Source of the DNA: Bog-756 sp963699345
GTDB taxonomy: Bacteria > Actinomycetota > Acidimicrobiia > Acidimicrobiales > RAAP-2
DNA length: 64,000 nucleotides
Assembly (NCBI GenBank): GCA_963699345.1
Contig: CAVOTL010000003.1
Span: 186,001-250,000, forward strand
Direction of reading: 5' to 3'
Below, piece by piece: positions 39,218 through 48,222 of the stretch (position 1 is its first letter; every line of letters begins with the position of its first letter). A program made the position numbers and the translations under genes. The notes under the pieces are model-generated. The model was not told the DNA's origin and ran no database searches. It saw only the letters and a list, made by a program, of their open reading frames with translations.

Positions 39218-39279
39218 ACCACGGTGAGGGACCGGGTCATTCGGACCCGGCAACCGGAGATCATCCTTGGGGGGGAACC

Positions 39280-40308
39280 GTGAACAATCGAATCCGACGT
39301 ACGACACGCGTGGCTATGGCCGCCGCTTGCCTTGGGGTAGCGGTCCTGGTGGCTCTCCCCACCGGGGTCGGCGCGGCCCCCGCCAAGCCGAGGACGAAGA
39401 CGCCCGAGAAGTACTACCTGTCCTTGGGTGACTCCTATTCGGTCGGCTACCAGCCGGCCGCGGGCGGAGGCACCGGAACAGCCACCTCCGGCTACACGGG
39501 TTATGCCGCAACGAAGCTCAAGCTGCAGCTCGTGAACTACGGCTGCGGCGGGGCCACCACCTCGTCGATCCTCACCTTCAACGGAGTCTGCGGCACGCCG
39601 GGCTCCTACGGGCCGCCCGCGGCGACTGACGCCGGGACCATTCCCGCCGGCGACACCCAGGTCCAGGCGGCGGACGCCTTCATCGCCGCCAACCCCGGCC
39701 AGGTGGCGCTGGTGACGGTCTCGATCGGCGGCAACGACGTGACTCCCTGCGCCGGAGCCAGTATGACGAATCCGGTCAACGGTGCGACCGACGCCATTTC
39801 CTGCGTCGAGGCCGGACTTACCAGCATCCAGGCCAACATCGGCACCCTCGTGAGCGATCTCGACGGTGCCCTGGAGGCGAACGGGGACAGCAGCGCCCAG
39901 CTCATCGGCCTCACCTATCCCGATGTGCTGCTGGGACTGTGGGTCAACCCGGCGTTGAGCCCGAACAATGCCCTCGCCGAAGAGTCGGTCATCGCCTTCG
40001 AAGGAAATTCCGCTCTCGGGATCACCGGGCTGAACCCGACACTCGACACGGCCTACACGTCGGTGCCCAACGGCAAGTTCGTCAACGTCACCTCCGCAAC
40101 GGACGGGTACAAGTCGCTGAGCGACACGGTGAAACTGAAGGCCAGCATCGAGGACGAACTGCCATGGCTCACCGGCAAGGTCGTCGTCCCCAAGGCGGTC
40201 GCCGAGGTGTGCACGCTGACGTACTACTGCCAGTACGGCAACATCCACGCCAACACCCTGGGCTACACCGACATCGGCAAGCTGCTGGTCTCCTCGTACA
40301 AGGGCTGA
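39280..40308 (+). CDS. Secreted SGNH/GDSL-type lipase-esterase
   Basis: The 342-aa product from the GTG at 39280 (GGGGGGGAA 3 bases upstream) has a signal peptide (MAAACLGVAVLVALPTGVGA). SGNH blocks: block I YLSLGDSYSVGYQP (nucleophile Ser), block II Gly in YGCGGATTSSI, block III VSIGGNDVTPC (Asn) and block V NIHANTLGYTDIGK (catalytic His). Several Cys pairs fit an extracellular, disulfide-bonded enzyme like actinobacterial GDSL lipases. The substrate is likely a lipid or acyl ester. It has a strong promoter and AT-rich inverted repeat upstream and a strong hairpin downstream, so it is an independent unit. Confidence 0.9.
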   Translation: MNNRIRRTTRVAMAAACLGVAVLVALPTGVGAAPAKPRTKTPEKYYLSLGDSYSVGYQPAAGGGTGTATSGYTGYAATKLKLQLVNYGCGGATTSSILTFNGVCGTPGSYGPPAATDAGTIPAGDTQVQAADAFIAANPGQVALVTVSIGGNDVTPCAGASMTNPVNGATDAISCVEAGLTSIQANIGTLVSDLDGALEANGDSSAQLIGLTYPDVLLGLWVNPALSPNNALAEESVIAFEGNSALGITGLNPTLDTAYTSVPNGKFVNVTSATDGYKSLSDTVKLKASIEDELPWLTGKVVVPKAVAEVCTLTYYCQYGNIHANTLGYTDIGKLLVSSYKG

Positions 40309-40732
40309 GACGTCCCGCAGGCAACCGGCAGGAGAACGGCCGGGAAGGGGACTCCTTTTCCGGCCGGGCTTCCGTCGCTCGCCTTCGGGGAGGCCGAGCA
40401 GCTCGGCGACGGACGCTACGAGACCGTCATGGGACTCGGGACCCTCGCCCCTGGCCTCCGGGAATCGGGGGGCTGGGCGAACCCGACATCCTCCACTACC
40501 TGACCAAGACGCCGGGATGGGACGCGGACCTCGCCCGTCAGGCTCTGGGTGGCCCCTGATCCCACTCGCACGGCCCGTGCCGACCGGGCTCCGACCACCA
40601 TCCGGCGCAATTGGTCGCTCAAGTACCCGTCGCCATGAGCCGATCCTCCAAGTGGACAAGTACTGAGGACTACCTTGCCCGGCGGGCGTGAACAGCGGCC
40701 GCCGGCCATGTCGACGTGGCGGAAGGTGCGTT
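40309..40732 (+). other. Gap between SGNH and EAL genes
   Basis: The 424 bases contain the SGNH terminator (40337-40366) and, before the EAL start, GGAAGG as ribosome binding site. No convincing gene was found; open frames here lack codon bias and homology. Confidence 0.45.
40337..40366 (+). terminator. Strong 13-bp hairpin terminator of the SGNH gene
   Basis: The stem begins CGGCCGGGAAGGG and closes with CCTTTTCCGGCCG around a GACT tetraloop: 13 pairs including two G-T. It starts 29 bases after the stop codon. Confidence 0.7.
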
Positions 40733-41734
40733 GTGAGAGCTACACCTCCATTGACGAATGACCTGTACCTCCGCAAGAAGAGCCGGAAGGCGACGGCCCT
40801 GGCGAGTGTCCGGAGTCCGATGCGGGCGTCCGCCTCACTCCTGCGCCGCTCCGGCCCCGATCAGGTCGATGCGGAGCAGGTGTTCGCCGAGACCGAGCAG
40901 CGCATCCGTCGGATCATCGAGAACCGTTCGCTCGAGACCCACTTCCAATCCATCGTCAACCTGCGGACCGGCCAGGCCCAGGGCGTCGAGGCGCTCTCCC
41001 GCTTCGCCCAGGTGCCGGGCCGGTCGCCGGACGTCTGGTTCGCCGAAGCCGCCACGGTCGGACTCGGAACCGAACTCGAGATCGCCGCGGTGGAGGTGGC
41101 GCTCGCCGAGATCGATCGGCTTCCGGTGGGCATGTACATGTCCATCAACGCGTCACCCGCCACCATCCTCTCGGAGGAGTTCCATCGGTGCCTCGCCGGC
41201 GTGCAGGCGGAGCGGGTCGTACTCGAAGTGACCGAACACAACCCGATCACCGACTACGGAACGTTCGCCGAAGGCATCTCCGACCTCCGGTCCCGGGGCA
41301 TCCGCCTGGCGGTGGACGACGCCGGCTCCGGACACGCGGGATTCACCCACCTCATCGATCTGAAGCCCGACATCATCAAGCTCGACATCGCCCTGACCAG
41401 AGGCATCGACCGGGATCCGGCCCGCCAGGCACTCGGACGGGCGCTGCTCCAGTTCGGCCTGGACGCCTACCGGACGACCATGGTCGCCGAAGGGATCGAG
41501 ACCAAAGGCGAGCTGTCGACCCTGCGGTCCCTGGGGTGCCCGGTCGGGCAGGGGTTCGCCCTCGGGAGACCCGGGCGCCTCATCCATCCGTCGGCGCTCG
41601 GTCCCGCGACGGTCGCCCCTTCCGGCGATGTCGGGCGTCCCGTCGAGGGACCACCGACTCCGTTCGATGACCGGGGTCGGCCGAGGGCCCGGACCCTACC
41701 CCTCGGTCCGGACCTCCTTTCGTCGAAGCGATAG
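40733..41734 (+). CDS. EAL-domain cyclic-di-GMP phosphodiesterase (paralogue)
   Basis: The 333-aa protein has a basic N-terminal 75 residues, then an EAL domain with the motif degenerate at one position: GVEALSRF (EAL intact), MSINAS, VVLEVTEH, AVDDAGSG, IKLDIALTRGI, VAEGIET and GQGFALGRP. All catalytic residues are present, so it should be active. Order and wording of motifs mirror the protein at 9409-10350 (NRSLETH, RFAQ, LDIAL-RGID-DPA). A third EAL protein lies at 45.8 kb. GGAAGG lies 7 bases before the GTG start. No sensor or membrane domain. Confidence 0.9.
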   Translation: MRATPPLTNDLYLRKKSRKATALASVRSPMRASASLLRRSGPDQVDAEQVFAETEQRIRRIIENRSLETHFQSIVNLRTGQAQGVEALSRFAQVPGRSPDVWFAEAATVGLGTELEIAAVEVALAEIDRLPVGMYMSINASPATILSEEFHRCLAGVQAERVVLEVTEHNPITDYGTFAEGISDLRSRGIRLAVDDAGSGHAGFTHLIDLKPDIIKLDIALTRGIDRDPARQALGRALLQFGLDAYRTTMVAEGIETKGELSTLRSLGCPVGQGFALGRPGRLIHPSALGPATVAPSGDVGRPVEGPPTPFDDRGRPRARTLPLGPDLLSSKR

Positions 41735-41767
41735 GTCCTCGCACCCATCCTGCGGAGAGCCTCCGGG

Positions 41768-43339
41768 TCAGAGAGTGGCGATGATCTCCTGGGCGGCCCG
41801 CTCGCCGGTGGTCACCCCACCCTCCATGAAGCCCTGGAAGTTCTGGGAGGTGTGTTCGCCGGCGAAGTGGATGTTCCCCTCGGGCACCCCCTCGATCCCA
41901 CTGAAGGTGGTGTATTGACCGACCTCGTACTGCGAATAGGCCCCGTCGAGGTGGGGGTTGATGTTCGGGTCCGAGTACAGGCTCACTCGGGGACCGGTGG
42001 TCCACGCCTCGGTGAAGCCGGGGAACACCGGCTCGAGGGCCTCGAGGTAGTCGGCGATCAGAGATGCCGGCGGCGTCCCGACCGGGCCGACCAGACCGTA
42101 CCGACCGGCGAGCTCCGCCCCCGCCCTCCCGCCCAGATAGTCGAAGAAGATCGAGCTCGGGGCGGGCTGATCGACCGAATTGTCCCAGCCGCTCACCGTG
42201 AGGTTCTGGGCGAACATGTTTCCGTCGTACCCGTCGGCGTTCCAGGGGTTGCCGGCCACCTGCAGGGCGATCTTGGCGTTGTTGCCCAGCCTCAGATGGT
42301 CGATGGCGGTCAGCTTGAGGGGCGAGAGGCCGGCATGTCGGAGGTCGACCTCCTTCAGTTTGTTGAAGGGGATCGTCACCACCACGTGGTCGGCCACGAC
42401 GTCGGCGGCGACGCCGTCCTCCTCGAACGTGCAGGTGTAGGTCCGGTTGCCGTTGTCCCGGAGCGCCACCAGCGGCTGGTTGATCCGGGTGGAACCATCC
42501 GGCAGTTCGGCGAGCATCCCCAAGACGATCTGATCGTTTCCGCCTTCCACGTGCCACTTCTCGTCGGTGCCCCCGAGCGCCGGAGTCGCCCGGGGCTGGA
42601 TGTTGGAGCCGGGAACACTGTCGTCGTAGGCCAGCAGATAGATGACGTTGAGGGCCGACTGCTCCTCCGGCGGTCCCCCGTACTCGCTCTCGACGTCGAG
42701 GTAGCAGAGCCTGCCGAAGTCGGATGCGAGACCCCCGGGGACGTTGCTGTCGATCCACTCGGCCGCGGAGAGGTTGTCCAGGGCGATCGAGGACGGGGTC
42801 CGGGTCAGATAGGTGGTCGGCCACGGAGCCGATCTCACCGTCTCTTGGAACAGTGACCAGCCGAATTCGTGCCAATCGGCGTCGAGCATCGCTTCGGTGT
42901 ACCGGCCTCCGTTCAGCCAGAACGTGTCCACCGTCCCCCGGGGGTAGGCGTCGGTGTTGCCGAGCGTGAGTCCGAACCGCTTGGCCAACTGACGCATGGA
43001 GTGGTGCTCGGAGGAGATGAACTCACCGCACCGCTCCACGATCTCTCCGTCGGCGAATACGTCACGCAGGGTATCGACCCGACCGCCCAATCGGTCGTCC
43101 CACTCGTAGATGGTGCTCGGCACCCGCCTTGTGGTCCACAGGACGTGGGCGCACCGGATGCCCGCCAGCCCGCCACCGACGATCACGATGCGGGGTGCGG
43201 TCGCGCCCCCCCGTCGGTCCCTCCCGCGCCCGTCGGGGTCCAGGTGGACCGTGGCGGCGGCCGCCCCCATCGACGTGACCCCCTTGAGCAGGGTCCGCCG
43301 TCCGAACCGCACCTCCCGATCGTGGTCCTCCGTCGCCAT
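41768..43339 (-). CDS. Tat-exported flavin-containing amine oxidase
   Basis: The 523-aa protein has a twin-arginine leader (RFGRRTLLKGVTSMGAAAAT). The mature enzyme has an FAD dinucleotide fold RIVIVGGGLAGIRCAHVL, YEWDDRLGGRVDT, RCGEFISSEHHSMRQLAKRF, VTIPFNKLKEV and the C-terminal FAD signature NIHFAGEHTSQNFQGFMEGG. These match monoamine oxidase / L-amino-acid oxidase-type flavoenzymes. Tat export means it folds with FAD in the cytosol first. The usual covalent flavin Cys is absent, so FAD is likely bound non-covalently. The substrate (polyamine, amino acid, aromatic amine) is unknown. It is downstream of the RCC1 protein on the same strand (209-base gap). Confidence 0.9.
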   Translation of the reverse strand: MATEDHDREVRFGRRTLLKGVTSMGAAAATVHLDPDGRGRDRRGGATAPRIVIVGGGLAGIRCAHVLWTTRRVPSTIYEWDDRLGGRVDTLRDVFADGEIVERCGEFISSEHHSMRQLAKRFGLTLGNTDAYPRGTVDTFWLNGGRYTEAMLDADWHEFGWSLFQETVRSAPWPTTYLTRTPSSIALDNLSAAEWIDSNVPGGLASDFGRLCYLDVESEYGGPPEEQSALNVIYLLAYDDSVPGSNIQPRATPALGGTDEKWHVEGGNDQIVLGMLAELPDGSTRINQPLVALRDNGNRTYTCTFEEDGVAADVVADHVVVTIPFNKLKEVDLRHAGLSPLKLTAIDHLRLGNNAKIALQVAGNPWNADGYDGNMFAQNLTVSGWDNSVDQPAPSSIFFDYLGGRAGAELAGRYGLVGPVGTPPASLIADYLEALEPVFPGFTEAWTTGPRVSLYSDPNINPHLDGAYSQYEVGQYTTFSGIEGVPEGNIHFAGEHTSQNFQGFMEGGVTTGERAAQEIIATL

Positions 43340-43548
43340 CTGTCCGGCGACCTCGTCGATCGGCGCCCCCGTCGCCCGGGCCCGGGCCGATCGCCGCGGC
43401 CGCCCTGCGGATCGCCGGCCCGAGTCGACCGTGCAGATGGCCCCTCATCTCCCCGTCTTAGCCCCCTCCGCCGTAGGTGGCAATCGCGTACCGGTCGACC
43501 GGGTCCACCACGTCGGGGCGCAACGGAGAGGACGCCTCCGGTCCGGTG

Positions 43549-45372
43549 CTAGCCGGATCCGGCGCTGGCGACGGGCTGGGGGCTGTCGTAGCCGTTCGCT
43601 CCGTCGGGGCCGCCGAGCTGCCCGTTGCCGAGCTCGCCGTAACGGTTGTCCCCCCAGCACTGGACAGCGCCGGCCGCCACCACCGCACAGAAGCCGTCAC
43701 CGCCGGCTCCGACGACGGACGATGCGGACGTGATGCCGATCACTCCCTGCGGCACGTCGTAGCCGAACTTGCCGTCCGGCCCGCCCACGGTTCCGTCGCC
43801 CAGCGTGCCCGCCATGTTCACTCCCCAGCAGTCCACCCCCCCGGTGGTGAGGCGGGCGCAGTTGTCCGATCCGCCGCCGTTCGAGGCGATGTCCGACACC
43901 GGCGGGATGGAGGCCACCGGCTGGGGAACGTCGTACCCGTAGTCTCCGTCCGTTCCGCCGGTCGTTCCGGTGCCCAGTTGGCCGTCCTCGTTGTACCCCC
44001 AGCAGTCGACCGCGCCTGCGGTCCGGGTGACGCAGTAGCCGATACCGACGTTGGTCAGTACCGTGGCGTCGCTCACCCCGGAGACCGTCTGGGGCGTGTC
44101 GAAGCAGGACGTTCCGGTCAGGCAGCTGTCCGGACCGTTGAGGGCCCCGATGCCGAGCTCACCGTCGCTGTTGCTCCCCCAGCAATCGACCGACCCCGTC
44201 GTGAGGAGAGAGCAATACCCTCCGGACCCGCCGACCACCGTCGCCGCGTCGGTGATTCCGGTCACCGTCTGGGCGGTGTCCTCGCCGTCCTGACCGTCCG
44301 ATCCGCCGATCACACCGTCTCCGAGGTCGCCGTTTTCGTTGGATCCCCAGCACTCGATGCCACCGCTGGAGAGCACCGCACAGTAGCCGTACCCGTCACT
44401 GGCCAGCGCGACGGCAGAGGACACTCCTTCAACCGTCTGGGGGGTGTCATAGCCGAGGGAGTCCCCGGAACCGTCCGGGATCGATACGGATCCGTTGCCG
44501 AGCTGGCCGACTTCGTCACTTCCCCAGCAGTCGACCCCGCCGGTGGTCAGCAGGGCGCAGTAGCCGTCGAGACCGTCGCTCACCACCGATGTCGCGTCCA
44601 GGAGGCCCGTCACCGGCTGCGGCGTGTCGTATCCGTCGGCTCCGTCCGGGCCGCCGGTGGTCCCGTTCCCCAGGTCGCCGAAGGTGTTGTTCCCCCAGCA
44701 ATCGACCGAACCGGTCGTGAGGAGCGCGCAGTAGCTGCCCCCGTCGGTCAGCCCGTTACTGGGGCCGCCGCTCGTCACCTCCGACACGCCCGACAGCCCG
44801 CTCACCAACAGTGGCATGTCATAACCGTTGTTGCCGTCAGGGCCGTCGATACTGCCGATGCCGAGTTCGCCGTCGGCGTTGTAGCCCCAGCAGGCCACAC
44901 TGCCAGACAGGAGGACCGCACAGTCGCTCTGGCCGCTGGCGACGACGGATTGGACACCGCTGAGGAACGGTGGGGAGGTCGCCTCGACGGTCACCGTGAT
45001 CGGCGTCGCCTTCACCTTCTTGGTGCCGGTCACGTCGAGGCTGAAGGTGTACGTGATCGCCTTCTTGTCCGTCAGTCCAGGCACGGCGACGTTGTCCAAC
45101 ACCGATCCGGTCGTGCAGGCGGCCTTCAGCGGCAAGCCGGAGATGGCGGGTTTCGAGGAGATGATGCAGGCCTTGGCGTTCGCCACGTCCGCCGAGAGCG
45201 AGACCGTGCCACCGATGTCGTAGAGGGTGGTCGGTGTCGCCGTGAATCCGGTCACCGTCGGCTTCGGCTGCTTGTGGAGGGTGGCCGCTCCCACCGGCAC
45301 CGCCGTGCCCACCACCCCGATCAGCGCGGCGACCACAATGGTCCGCGCCGTCCCCCCGTACCCTCGTTGCAC
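43549..45372 (-). CDS. Secreted eight-repeat RCC1-type beta-propeller protein
   Basis: The 607-aa product starts at GTG 45372 with a signal peptide (GTARTIVVAALIGVVGTAVP). An Ig-like region follows (residues 30-140: PTVTGFTATPTTLYDIGGTV, ending VTVEATSPP). Then come eight RCC1-type repeats (55-64 aa) with the core YCALLTTGSVDCWGxN and LGNGTxGGPDGxxGYDTPQP. Each repeat has two Cys ten residues apart, likely a disulfide per blade. Secreted RCC1 proteins of this kind are common in actinobacteria and myxobacteria and probably mediate binding; no catalytic motif is present. A longer start at 45462 is possible, but the GTG directly precedes the signal peptide. Confidence 0.87.
   Translation of the reverse strand: MQRGYGGTARTIVVAALIGVVGTAVPVGAATLHKQPKPTVTGFTATPTTLYDIGGTVSLSADVANAKACIISSKPAISGLPLKAACTTGSVLDNVAVPGLTDKKAITYTFSLDVTGTKKVKATPITVTVEATSPPFLSGVQSVVASGQSDCAVLLSGSVACWGYNADGELGIGSIDGPDGNNGYDMPLLVSGLSGVSEVTSGGPSNGLTDGGSYCALLTTGSVDCWGNNTFGDLGNGTTGGPDGADGYDTPQPVTGLLDATSVVSDGLDGYCALLTTGGVDCWGSDEVGQLGNGSVSIPDGSGDSLGYDTPQTVEGVSSAVALASDGYGYCAVLSSGGIECWGSNENGDLGDGVIGGSDGQDGEDTAQTVTGITDAATVVGGSGGYCSLLTTGSVDCWGSNSDGELGIGALNGPDSCLTGTSCFDTPQTVSGVSDATVLTNVGIGYCVTRTAGAVDCWGYNEDGQLGTGTTGGTDGDYGYDVPQPVASIPPVSDIASNGGGSDNCARLTTGGVDCWGVNMAGTLGDGTVGGPDGKFGYDVPQGVIGITSASSVVGAGGDGFCAVVAAGAVQCWGDNRYGELGNGQLGGPDGANGYDSPQPVASAGSG
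43552..44949 (-). repeat. Eight RCC1-like repeats with one Cys pair each
   Basis: Units of 55, 64, 60, 56, 60, 56, 58 and 57 residues, all with CxLLxxGxVxCWG and a GPDG-x-x-GYD-x-PQ segment. Unit 5 has an additional Cys pair in its loop. Seven units are usual for RCC1; eight are counted here. Confidence 0.85.
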
Positions 45373-45834
45373 TGTGCGGCCTGCCTCTCGTCTGCGCCCC
45401 CCCCGGGACAGCCGTCGGGACAATGTGTAGCACCCCCGGCGACCGCTGGGCGAGGACCACATCGGCCGACGGGCACAACGGCACGGAGGGTGGGGGAATC
45501 GGGCGCCGTGCTGCGCTCACCGTGAACTTTGCACCTTAGGATTGCACTTCACGACGACGCCGGGCGGCCGCCGATCGTCACGGTCGAGCCCGGTGACCCT
45601 GCTCGGCGAGTCGGAGGTGAAGCCCTCGCCGGACAGTGTCGGACCTGACCGCCGCCGCGGCCCGTCGTTCGACATCATCCGGACCGCGGCGTGGCCCCTG
45701 CGGCCGCGTCGCCGAATCGACGATCCGGATGAATCTCCGCCACCGGTCGCGCCCGATCGGGACTTCCCGACCGTCGCCATCGGGGCGTGTGCCATCTCAA
45801 GTTCACCTGCGATTTCGTCGATAACCGACCTGTC
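45373..45834. other. Divergent gap upstream of the RCC1 and GGDEF-EAL genes
   Basis: 462 bases. It includes an inverted repeat CGTGAA (45521-45526) / TTCACG (45548-45553) with TTTGCAC and TTGCAC between them, a possible operator. No convincing gene was found. TAACCG lies 7 bases before the GGDEF-EAL ATG. Confidence 0.4.
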
Positions 45835-48157
45835 ATGCATTCCCTATTCGATCGTCGGCGGAGCGAACGCGCACTGGCATTGAGCCAGCTGGACAGCACC
45901 GATATCTGCGCGTGGGCCGTGCTCGTGGTGCTGAGTGTCGCCATCGTCTGCGTCTTCGCCTCCTTGCTCCTGCGGCCCGCCGGGTCGTACTGGACGTGGC
46001 TCGACGGCTGGGTCGTCTGCGCCATCGAGATCGCGGCCAGCGGGGTCTGCATCGCACGGTCGTTCGTGCGCCGCCCCGGACGACCGGCGGCCCTCCTCCT
46101 CGGACTGAGCCTGCTGACATGGGCGATCGGCGACTGCGTGCTGACCGTCCAGTCCATCGGAGGGGCTACGCCGCCGTCACCTTCGGTGAGCGACCTCTTC
46201 TACATCCTCTTCTATCCCCTCGCCTTCGTCGGGATCATCCTCTTCATGCGTGGACAGACGAAGCAGCTCCGCGTCACGAACTGGCTGGACGGCGCCATCG
46301 CCGGACTGGGAGTCGCCGCCGCGTGCGCCGCGGTGCTGTTGATCGGAGGATTGGAAGCCACCGGCCAGGGCACGTTCGGCGCCATCACCAACCTCGCGTA
46401 CCCCATCGGTGACGCCCTGCTCCTGGGTTTGATCGTCGGTGGGTTCGCCGCACTGTCCGGTCACCACAAGACGCCATGGATCCTGCTCGCCATCGGCATG
46501 TCCCTCAACATCTTCGGGGACTCCTCGAACGTCCTCCAGAGTTCGTTCGGTGCCTCCCATCTCGGCTTCGTCCTCAACGGCATCGCCTGGCCCGCGGCGA
46601 TCACACTGATGTCCATGGCGGTGTGGCTCCGGCCCCGACCCACCAACCCCCTGATCCTCGAACCGACCGCCAACTTCACCCTCCCGATCCTCGGCTCCGC
46701 GGCCGCGCTGGTGCTCCTGTCATCCGCCAGTGTGCTGTCGGTCGCCCGCTTCTCCATCGCGCTGGCGGTCCTCACGCTCCTCGTCGTCGGCATCCGGCTC
46801 GTCCTGTCGGTCCGGAGCCTCGAGATGTTGAGTCAGCAGCGCCATCGACAGTCCGTGACCGACGAGCTCACCGGACTCTGGAACCGGCGGTACCTGTTCC
46901 GGGTGCTGGACGAGTTCTTCGCCGGATGGGAGGTCGAGCCGAACAACCAGAGCCTGGCCTTTCTCTTCATCGACCTCGACCGGTTCAAGGAGATCAACGA
47001 CTCGTTCGGCCACCCCGCCGGCGATGAGCTCCTGCGCCAGCTCGGGGGGCGGCTGCAGGGCACGCTCCGCGAAGGGGACCTCCTCGTGCGCCTCGGGGGC
47101 GACGAATTCGCGGTGGTCCTGGTGGGCAGCGGTGTCGACTACGCGTCGTTCGTGGCCGAGCGCCTGACCCAGAGCCTGGTGGAGCCGTTCGAACTGCACT
47201 CCGTGAGTGTGAGCATCGGCGCCAGCATCGGCATCGCCATCGCCCCGACCGACGCCACCGACAGCGCCCGCCTCGTCTGGTGCGCGGATGTCGCCATGTA
47301 CCGGGCCAAGCTCGGCAACGTCCCGTTCGTCTGCTTCGTCCAGAACCTGGACGAAGAGCAGGATCAGATGCGTCTGGCGGAAGAGCTCCATGGGGCGATC
47401 GACACCGGTGCGCTCGTCCTCCACTATCAGCCGCAGCTCGACCTCCGGACCCGCGAGGTCCTGGCCGTCGAGGCGTTGATCCGGTGGGAGCACCCACGGC
47501 TCGGACTCGTGCCCCCGGATGTCTTCCTCCCCATCGCCCACGAGGCCCGCCTCATGCAGAGGATCACGGCGTGGGTGCTCGAGACCGCATCGGCCCAGTG
47601 CGCGCAATGGCGCGGCGACCGGGCTTCCGTTCACGGTGGCGGTCAACATCACCCCCGGAAATCTGCTCGAGTCGGGATTCAAGGAGCTCGTGGTCGCGAC
47701 GCTCGACCGGCACACGCTCCCGGCGTCGGCGCTCGTGCTCGAGATCACCGAGAGCAGTGTCATCGAGCAGTTCGAGACGGCCCGGCGGGTGATCGAGGAC
47801 CTGCGGGACCTCGGCATCGTGGTGTCCATCGACGATTTCGGGGCCGGCGTCACTTCCCTCGCCTACCTGAGTGGCCTCGCCGTCCGCGAGCTGAAGCTGG
47901 ACCGCACCTTCATCAACCGCATCACCGATGACGTGGGTCAGCGGGATCTCGATCTCGTCCGGTCGACGATCGAGCTCGGACATGCCATGGGTCTGCGCAT
48001 CGTCGCCGAGGGTATCGAGGACTCCGAGACGCTCGAACTGCTGGCGGAGTGCGGGTGCGATGTCGCCCAGGGATACTGCATCAGCAGACCGCAGCCCGCC
48101 GATGCGTTCTCCTTCCGGTCGGGCACGTCCCCCGATCTGGTGACCCGTCGACGCTGA
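45835..48157 (+). pseudogene. Membrane GGDEF-EAL protein with a single-base frameshift in the EAL domain
   Basis: The frame from the ATG at 45835 encodes about eight or nine membrane helices (residues 20-320), a GGDEF domain (RLGGDEFAVVL, FIDLDRFKEINDSFGHPAGD, so cyclase motifs are intact) and the first third of an EAL domain (LHYQPQLDLR, AVEALIRWEHP). At 47608-47622 the frame changes: the continuation VAVNITPGNLLESGFKELVV, LVLEITESSV, VSIDDFGAGVTSLAYL and IVAEGIEDSE lies in the next frame to 48157. One extra G in CGCGGCGACC accounts for it. As sequenced the product ends in nonsense near 47931. The restored 773-aa protein would be a dual-domain c-di-GMP enzyme; a base-calling error is possible. 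Confidence 0.85.
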
Positions 48158-48176
48158 GGGACCGGCGGATGGAGGC

Positions 48177-48196
48177 GACGTCGTTCGACCGACGTC
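48177..48196. terminator. Bidirectional hairpin between GGDEF-EAL and P450 genes
   Basis: GACGTCG-TTCGAC-CGACGTC, a perfect 7-bp stem with a 6-base loop, lies between the convergent stops at 48157 and 48223. It supports 48157 as the intended end of the GGDEF-EAL gene. Confidence 0.55.
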
Positions 48197-48222
48197 ACGG
48201 TGGGCGCCGGCCGACCGGGACC

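Noticed and set aside
41580..42875. 431-codon minus-strand frame overlapping the amine oxidase and EAL genes
   Set aside because: It is an out-of-frame shadow of the amine oxidase gene, which has a complete Tat leader and FAD motifs in its own frame.
43552..44949. Regular repeats of 165-190 bases
   Set aside because: They encode the RCC1 units; not a CRISPR array or tandem DNA satellite.
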